DNA of 20,438 bases from Marinoscillum sp964351885 (lineage in GTDB: Bacteria > Bacteroidota > Bacteroidia > Cytophagales > Cyclobacteriaceae): positions 1-20,438 of the forward strand of contig CAYGPP010000061.1 in assembly GCA_964351885.1 (NCBI GenBank). Reading direction: 5' to 3'. A program made the position numbers and the translations under genes. The notes under the pieces are model-generated. The model did not search any database and had not been told where the DNA came from. It saw only the letters and a list, made by a program, of their open reading frames with translations. This document shows, one piece after another, positions 15,484 through 20,438 of the stretch (position 1 is its first letter; every line of letters begins with the position of its first letter).

Positions 15484-16836
15484 TCAGTTGTTTAAGGGGA
15501 TTTTTACATGAAATGTCGTTTGGCCGGGCTCGCTCGTTACTGTGATTTGAGCATCGTGCTCCAGTACTATTCTCTGTACAATTGAAAGCCCCAAGCCGAG
15601 ACCAAAATTCAATCCTGAGACTTTGGTAGTGAAGCTCGGTTCGAAAATTTTGGACAATATTTTTTTGGGAATACCTGGTCCATTATCGGTGATAGAAACC
15701 TCAATAAACCCATCATTCAATTCAGATTTTATTCGAATTTGAGGTTTGGATGTGCCATGCTGTAGCATGCTCTCGATACCATTTTTCACAACATTGATCC
15801 AGACCTGAACGAGCTGTCCCGCACAAGCCGAAGTGGTTGGAAGACTTTCCTGAAGCTCAATACTTGCGTCTACTCGCTTAGTTAAGTTGGTGAGTATGAC
15901 GAGGGCCTCATTAATTGTATTATTTACATCTACATGGTCGGCCCATTCCTGCTTTGCTACGCCAAGCTGTTTTACCGATTTCACAACATGAGCGGCGTGC
16001 TTCGCCGCAATCTGCATGTCATGTATGGCACAACCTGCTTCCCAAAACTCCATGACATCATCTAGAATTAGTGGATTTGCTTTGTCGAGCCTCTGTAGTT
16101 CTTCAATCGGAATACCTGTTTTGGCTAATCGCCTTGATTGTGCAGCTGTGATATTTTTGAATTGCGATTCTAAAGATTGACGAATATCTCGTGCTTCTTT
16201 GCTGGATATTACTTGACCTTTTTCTTGACCCAAACGGAAATATTCAGATAATAATGGATTGCTATTGCTGGCAGTGCAACCAGTAATAAATTCTTCTAAA
16301 TGTTCCATCCGACCATTCAATACTCCGATGGAATTATTTAATTCATGTGCTAAGCCAGCTGCCATTTGTCCTAATGTCGCTAGTTTCTCAGCTTTCAATA
16401 ATCTTTGTGTGTCAAGGTGTTTTTCCTTCGCCATTCGCTTGGCAAAATGTTGGCGTGTAAACAAGTCGTTGACCACTAGCGCAATGAAGAATGCTGAGAG
16501 TTGACTCATCTCGTCCTCAGTGTGATCGGCATATGGCCGGTCATAGTAGTAGATTACCGTATCCTCACCGGCTACTACTCGCGAGTAGCTCTTGTGGTCA
16601 GCAGAGAAATAACTGTAAACACCGATGAACTTATTTTCAGTCTCCTCAAAGATTGGGTAGTTCTCCAAAGCGGCATCTTTGAGGTACCCCAGTACTTTGC
16701 CTTTGCTTACAAGAAAAAGCTTTCGGTTCTCTTGGTTATGTTCCAGAAGGACGTCTCCTTTTTTGAGCACAATTTTTTTCCCCTCATCTGAGAAGAGTTG
16801 CTCTTTTATCCAACCAAAGTCTACTTTTTGTGTCAT
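15484..16836 (-). CDS. Soluble histidine kinase with cyclic-nucleotide-binding-like sensor domain
   Basis: A 450-residue cytoplasmic kinase without membrane helices. Residues 15-125 resemble a CRP-type cyclic-nucleotide-binding domain (KKGDVLLEHNQENRKLFLVSKGKVLG), but the phosphate-binding cassette is not canonical: GE and RAA are replaced around FIGVYSYF and SRVVAG (70-90), so the ligand may not be cAMP. The phosphorylated H164 lies in GLAHELNNSIG. About 95 residues separate this helix from the second DHp helix (AAKHAAHVVKSVKQL, 277-291), far more than in ordinary HisKA domains. The ATPase domain is complete: N352, G1 DNGPGIP (384-390), F box IFEPSFTTK (398-406), G2 GLGLGLSIV (412-420). Kinases with a similar sensor and a long insert after HELNN exist in other phyla. 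It probably phosphorylates the receiver encoded next. Confidence 0.9.
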   Translation of the reverse strand: MTQKVDFGWIKEQLFSDEGKKIVLKKGDVLLEHNQENRKLFLVSKGKVLGYLKDAALENYPIFEETENKFIGVYSYFSADHKSYSRVVAGEDTVIYYYDRPYADHTEDEMSQLSAFFIALVVNDLFTRQHFAKRMAKEKHLDTQRLLKAEKLATLGQMAAGLAHELNNSIGVLNGRMEHLEEFITGCTASNSNPLLSEYFRLGQEKGQVISSKEARDIRQSLESQFKNITAAQSRRLAKTGIPIEELQRLDKANPLILDDVMEFWEAGCAIHDMQIAAKHAAHVVKSVKQLGVAKQEWADHVDVNNTINEALVILTNLTKRVDASIELQESLPTTSACAGQLVQVWINVVKNGIESMLQHGTSKPQIRIKSELNDGFIEVSITDNGPGIPKKILSKIFEPSFTTKVSGLNFGLGLGLSIVQRIVLEHDAQITVTSEPGQTTFHVKIPLNN

Positions 16837-16845
16837 GATATAAGA

Positions 16846-18261
16846 CTAGAAGATACCGATTACGTGTAGAATATACATTAAGCCGTAGTTGAGAACCATT
16901 CCAATCAAGGCAATGGCAACACCTGGTTTAGCCATATTTTTAGATTTTATAGTCCCCGTTGCAAATGCCAGAGCATTAGGAGGTGTGCTAATTGGTAACG
17001 CCATTCCCATAGAGCAAGAGATAGTCACTGCGAGGATCAACATCTGGTTGCCACCAAACGCCTCTAAACTAGATAAGGAAACACCTAATGCTGCCACTAG
17101 TGGTAAAAGCAAGTTGGCTGTAGCAGTATTAGACATGAAGTTCGCCATGACCATTGCTACAAGCGTGACCAATAGAATGATCATCATCGGAGACAAACTA
17201 TCGAATGGAATGACTGTGATTAAGCGCTCGGCAAGTCCGGTTGCTTCTAGCCCTAGTCCGAGAGCAATACCCCCAGAGACTAACCAAAGGACGTCCCAGC
17301 TAATATTCTTAAGATCGTTTTTGTTGATGATATCCAATGCTGAAAATACTGCCACTGGAATCATAGCCACGATGTAGCTATTCATGCCGTGAATGAAGTC
17401 AGTCAACCAAAGTAAAATGGTTAAAGCAAAAGTGACGTAAACGATGTAGGCTTTTCTGTTCTTAAGCCAAGATCCTGTAATCTCTAGTTTGATTTTTTCC
17501 GTTTTGATAGGGTAAAATATCAATAGCAATATCCAGCAGACTCCAAGTAGAATAATCACGTACGGGATAGTGAGTGACATCCATTTACCAAATGAGATAT
17601 AATCTGCTCCGGTAAGATATTTGAGTGCTACGGCATTCGGAGGAGTACCGATTGGGGTACCAATTCCACCCACATTTGCCGCAAATGGTATGGCTAGAGT
17701 AAATGCTATTTTCCCCTTGTCTCCTGGTAAGAACACTGCTAATACAGGGGCTAGAATGGAAAGCATCATAGCCGTAGTAGCCGTATTACTCATAAACATG
17801 GAGAATGTAGCAGTGATTATCATAATGCCTAGCATGACCCATTTTGGATTTTGTCCAAATGGTTTGAGGAGGACTTTTGCGAGATTCTGATCTAGGCGAA
17901 ATTTGGTGGCAGCCATAGCCAAGAAGAAACCGCCTAGAAAGAGAATAATTATTGGCGAGGCAAATGTTCCTAGTATATCCTTGTAACTGATAAGAGTTCC
18001 TAAATTTTCGGACTTACCATCTACTAGAAGATTCAACCCCTTCGTAGAAATCATCACCAACTCCAAGAAAATAATTAAGAGTGACGTGGCATAAATAGGA
18101 ATTGGCTCTAGTATCCATAGGAGTGCCGCAAGGAAAAATATTGCGATAACTCTTTGTTCGACTATGGTTAGCCCCGGTATTCCTAAAAACTCTGTAGGAA
18201 TAATTAGAATAATAAGGGGAATGATAACGCAGATAAGCGTTTTGATTTGCTTGCTAGACAT
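16846..18261 (-). CDS. SLC13/DASS-family sodium:anion symporter
   Basis: A 471-residue inner-membrane protein with about 11-12 helices. It shows the duplicated DASS signature: SNT at 158-160 and again at 377-379, each paired with a PPNA loop (IGTPPNA at 204-210, STPPNA at 425-430), which together form the sodium and substrate sites in structures such as VcINDY. Members carry dicarboxylates (succinate, malate, fumarate), citrate or sulfate with Na+; the exact anion cannot be read here, though the layout is closer to the dicarboxylate branch. It is the first gene of the four-gene operon, 9 bp before the kinase gene. Such coupling suggests that the kinase pair controls, or is controlled by, uptake of this anion. 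Confidence 0.92.
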   Translation of the reverse strand: MSSKQIKTLICVIIPLIILIIPTEFLGIPGLTIVEQRVIAIFFLAALLWILEPIPIYATSLLIIFLELVMISTKGLNLLVDGKSENLGTLISYKDILGTFASPIIILFLGGFFLAMAATKFRLDQNLAKVLLKPFGQNPKWVMLGIMIITATFSMFMSNTATTAMMLSILAPVLAVFLPGDKGKIAFTLAIPFAANVGGIGTPIGTPPNAVALKYLTGADYISFGKWMSLTIPYVIILLGVCWILLLIFYPIKTEKIKLEITGSWLKNRKAYIVYVTFALTILLWLTDFIHGMNSYIVAMIPVAVFSALDIINKNDLKNISWDVLWLVSGGIALGLGLEATGLAERLITVIPFDSLSPMMIILLVTLVAMVMANFMSNTATANLLLPLVAALGVSLSSLEAFGGNQMLILAVTISCSMGMALPISTPPNALAFATGTIKSKNMAKPGVAIALIGMVLNYGLMYILHVIGIF

Positions 18262-18335
18262 TGTGTTTGTTAATTATCAGGGTGCAATTTAGCACTGGTC
18301 ACAGTTCATCTGTATGCTATAATCAATCTCTTAAC

Positions 18336-18354
18336 CTGATATTAATCATATCAG
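18336..18354. promoter_or_regulatory. Palindrome upstream of the transporter/two-component operon
   Basis: CTGATAT (18336-18342) and ATATCAG (18348-18354) are perfect 7-base arms around TAATC. It lies 75 bp before the symporter ATG and just after the stop of the ABC ATPase gene. No T tract follows on the minus strand, so an operator for the downstream operon is a better guess than a terminator. No TAnnTTTG match was found in this gap. Confidence 0.4.
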
Positions 18355-18373
18355 TACATACGAATAGACCCTC

Positions 18374-19354
18374 TTAGAACACTAACTGCTTAAGTAGTTC
18401 CTCGATTGAGGGGTATGATTCTGTTGACTGTTCAGTTTCAATAGTCCAACCGTTTTTCAAGCACTTAATTTTAATCGGAGCATCATTGGAGATTTTCACG
18501 CCATTCCTTTGAAGTGCTTGGCTTGTCCAAAAGATCACCTCGTCATCACCTTCTAAAGCCACTTGCCCTTTAGTTTCAATATTAAGATCTACAGAACCAT
18601 GAATCATGTCATATCCGTAATCTTGAAGATATAGCGTGCGTTCCAAAGTCCCGTTGAGTATGAGGTCTTCGGGAGTTCCCTCCATTGGGAATTCATTGAA
18701 ATTGAAGAGCCACAGCTTGTCGGAGAGCTGGGTGCTTACCTGCATGTCGTGGGTGGAGATCAAAATACCTTTTCCTGTTTTGGCTATTTTTCGAAGGAGC
18801 ATCATCACCTCTATTTTGTTGTACAAGTCGAGATGGGCTGCTGGTTCATCTAGGTAGATTAAGTCAGTCTCCTGAGCGAGTGCACGTGCGATCATTACTT
18901 TTTGGAGTTGCCCGTCACTGAGTTCATAGAGCTTCTTATTGGCTAGATAGTTCGTGTTAGTCTCGGTGATTGCCCAGTCGATGATCTCCTTGTCGTGCTT
19001 GCTGAGCACACCGATCCAATTAGAGTAAGGATGTCTTCCAATAGCGATCAATTCCACTACGGTGATATTCTGTGAGAATGGTTTCTCTGTCAGGACTATG
19101 CTCAATCGTTTGGCCAAATCTAGTTTCGAGAGCTGCTGAAGTGGCTTATTTTCATAGAGCACTTCACCTTTTAATTTAGGTAAGAGTCCAGATAGCGTCT
19201 TGATAAAAGTGGTTTTTCCTACACCATTTTGACCCATAAGGGAGATGATTTCTCCGCTGCTTATTTGAACGTTGATATCAGACTGGAGCACTTTTGGGCT
19301 TTGCCCAGAAGACTCATACCCAATACTTAATGATTTGGTTTCTAGCAGCTTCAC
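18374..19354 (-). CDS. FecE/BtuD-type ABC transporter ATP-binding protein
   Basis: A 326-residue ATPase of the iron-siderophore/heme/cobalamin uptake type: Walker A GQNGVGKT at 41-48, GRHPYSNW at 106-113 (the family's 'GR.P....' segment), signature LSDGQ at 145-149, Walker B LIYLDEPAAHLD (165-176), H202 in STHD. The core ends near 250; a further 75 residues (with KGQVALEGDDEVIFWTSQAL and KCLKNGWTIE) form a small extra domain absent from E. coli FepC or BtuD (about 250-265 residues). Its start overlaps the permease stop by 4 bp (ATGA). It powers uptake across the inner membrane with the permease encoded upstream. Whether the cargo is a siderophore, heme or a corrinoid cannot be decided from these two genes. 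Confidence 0.9.
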   Translation of the reverse strand: MKLLETKSLSIGYESSGQSPKVLQSDINVQISSGEIISLMGQNGVGKTTFIKTLSGLLPKLKGEVLYENKPLQQLSKLDLAKRLSIVLTEKPFSQNITVVELIAIGRHPYSNWIGVLSKHDKEIIDWAITETNTNYLANKKLYELSDGQLQKVMIARALAQETDLIYLDEPAAHLDLYNKIEVMMLLRKIAKTGKGILISTHDMQVSTQLSDKLWLFNFNEFPMEGTPEDLILNGTLERTLYLQDYGYDMIHGSVDLNIETKGQVALEGDDEVIFWTSQALQRNGVKISNDAPIKIKCLKNGWTIETEQSTESYPSIEELLKQLVF

Positions 19355-20415
19355 GATGGGTGCGAGTAGTTTAAGCTTTTCTTTTTTAGAAGGATGAAGA
19401 TCACAAAGGGAGCTCCAAATAGCGCCGTTACGGCATTGATAGGTAATGTGGCTTCCATGCCAGGTAGTTGGGCGATAAGATCGAAAACCAACATCAATAC
19501 AGCTCCAAATAGAATTACCAGAGGAGTTAACAGTAAGTGATTGGACGTATTAAAAAGCATCCTCGCCAAATGCGGTAGCGCAACACCAAAAAATGCAATA
19601 GGCCCACAAAAAGCTGTTATGGTTCCAGCTAACAATGCCGTATTGAGAATTATTAGGAACCGAGTTTTCTTAATGTTTAACCCTAAGCTTTCAGCGTAAT
19701 TTTCACCAAGTAGCAGCGCATTGAGTTGCTTCGAGAGCAAGAGGGAAGCTATCAATCCTATTGCTATTAAAGGAATGAACACCGAGAGTTCTGTCCAGCT
19801 CAAACTACCAAGGCTACCGAATGACCAAATAACATAAGCTTGAATATTCTCCGATTGACTGAAGAACTGCAAGATGCTCACGAAGGCTCCAGAAGCAGCG
19901 CCAAACATTAGACCAATGATCAGCAAAGTGACACTGTCTTTGATGCGTGTGGCGGCCAATGAAATGATAAAAAGTATCATCAAAGATCCAGCTCCCGCAG
20001 AAGCTACCAAAAGCCAGCTCCTTCCGATTCCCGAAAGTTCCAAAAAGCCACCAAGATAAAAACCTAGAAATATGGCGATTGCCACACCTAATCCAGCTCC
20101 TGAACTAATGCCTAATACATAAGGGCCAGCTAGAGGATTTCTGAAAAGGGTTTGCATCTGGAGCCCGCTTACTCCAAGTCCACTACCGACAAGAATTGCC
20201 GTAAGCGCTTTCGGGAGCCTAAAATTACCAAGAATCATATCCCATGAACTAGTTCCCGTTGAGGAAGAAAAAGTAAAGTCAAGAAGTGCCCCAAGTGGAA
20301 TGCTGATTGATCCGAAACTAAGGTTTACAATAAAGCAGATCATCGTTGCAAAGAGCAAACCCATTAGAATTTTGATCCATTTATTCTTCGACGCTTCCAA
20401 ATGTTGCTCGATCAT
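19351..20415 (-). CDS. FecCD/BtuC-family ABC transporter permease
   Basis: A 354-residue protein with about ten membrane helices. Family marks are RLPKALTAILVGSGLGVSGLQMQTLFRNPLAGPYVLGISSGAG-type residues at about 67-107 and the cytoplasmic coupling segment GENYAESLGLN (about 236-246), then FCGPIAFFGVALPHLARML, the most conserved part of FecCD permeases. It forms the dimeric channel for iron-chelate, heme or cobalamin uptake. Its ATG overlaps the stop of an upstream frame (ATGA at 20412-20415) and its stop overlaps the ATPase start in the same way, so three genes are translationally coupled. The TonB-dependent receptor that such a system needs is not in the window. Confidence 0.92.
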   Translation of the reverse strand: MIEQHLEASKNKWIKILMGLLFATMICFIVNLSFGSISIPLGALLDFTFSSSTGTSSWDMILGNFRLPKALTAILVGSGLGVSGLQMQTLFRNPLAGPYVLGISSGAGLGVAIAIFLGFYLGGFLELSGIGRSWLLVASAGAGSLMILFIISLAATRIKDSVTLLIIGLMFGAASGAFVSILQFFSQSENIQAYVIWSFGSLGSLSWTELSVFIPLIAIGLIASLLLSKQLNALLLGENYAESLGLNIKKTRFLIILNTALLAGTITAFCGPIAFFGVALPHLARMLFNTSNHLLLTPLVILFGAVLMLVFDLIAQLPGMEATLPINAVTALFGAPFVIFILLKKKSLNYSHPS

Positions 20416-20438
20416 GGCAGCTTTTGGAAGTAGTAGGA
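20412..20438 (-). CDS. C-terminal end of the gene upstream of the permease, probably the substrate-binding protein
   Basis: Only eight codons and a TGA remain, reading SYYFQKLP. The stop overlaps the permease ATG (ATGA). In Bacteroidota BtuF/FepB-like binding proteins often precede the FecCD permease and end in a similar tyrosine-rich 'YY.KL' tail, so I infer that role; the fragment itself is too short to prove it. Confidence 0.45.
   Translation of the reverse strand, partial: SYYFQKLP

Noticed and set aside
16889..17890. Long plus-strand frames within the DASS symporter gene
   Set aside because: They are antisense shadows of a membrane-protein gene with complete duplicated SNT/PPNA motifs on the minus strand.
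18262..18373. Cobalamin or other riboswitch near the uptake operon
   Set aside because: This gap is downstream of the uptake genes and upstream of the symporter; I see no conserved riboswitch core, and the leader of the uptake operon is outside the window.

Overview
The window looks like a chromosomal segment of a Bacteroidota bacterium, probably of the Cytophagia type. This rests on Bacteroidota-style promoter elements (TAnnTTTG), starts without Shine-Dalgarno sequences, a carboxypeptidase-regulatory-domain protein, a DUF5687-like permease paired with its ATPase, and an ABC-2 permease fused to an M1 aminopeptidase, an architecture I associate with this phylum. The sequence is AT-rich. Most genes lie on the minus strand. 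No rRNA, tRNA, CRISPR array or insertion sequence is visible.

Left edge (1-1491, plus strand): the tail of a MazE/AbrB-like antitoxin overlaps a MazF/PemK toxin. An intergenic stretch with a palindrome next to a promoter-like element follows, then a secreted DUF481-like outer-membrane protein. Region 1582-9651 (minus) holds two ABC export modules in tandem: an ATPase with a permease-M1 peptidase fusion, then a DUF5687-like permease with its ATPase. Upstream of them is a secreted carboxypeptidase-regulatory-domain protein with a good promoter. A 10-N gap splits the last ATPase, but the gap is flanked by a 9-bp duplication; merging it restores one intact gene of 229 codons.

Middle (9652-13632): a 68-residue membrane protein runs convergent to a TtcA-like tRNA thiolase. 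Then come three small envelope genes (beta-barrel protein, surface-type lipoprotein, DUF547 protein). A dispersed hairpin-forming repeat sits in three consecutive gaps here; its two best copies match at 46 of 49 bases.

Right part (13728-20438, minus): a tight four-gene operon encodes an SLC13/DASS transporter, a soluble histidine kinase with a cyclic-nucleotide-binding-like N-terminus, a receiver-only response regulator and an outer-membrane porin, with gaps of 9, 3 and 4 bp. I infer a sense-and-import unit in which porin and symporter bring in the same anion under control of the kinase pair; this is the best candidate for an undescribed system. Upstream lies a BtuCD/FecCDE-type uptake system (permease and ATPase, with the last codons of a probable binding protein) joined by ATGA overlaps.
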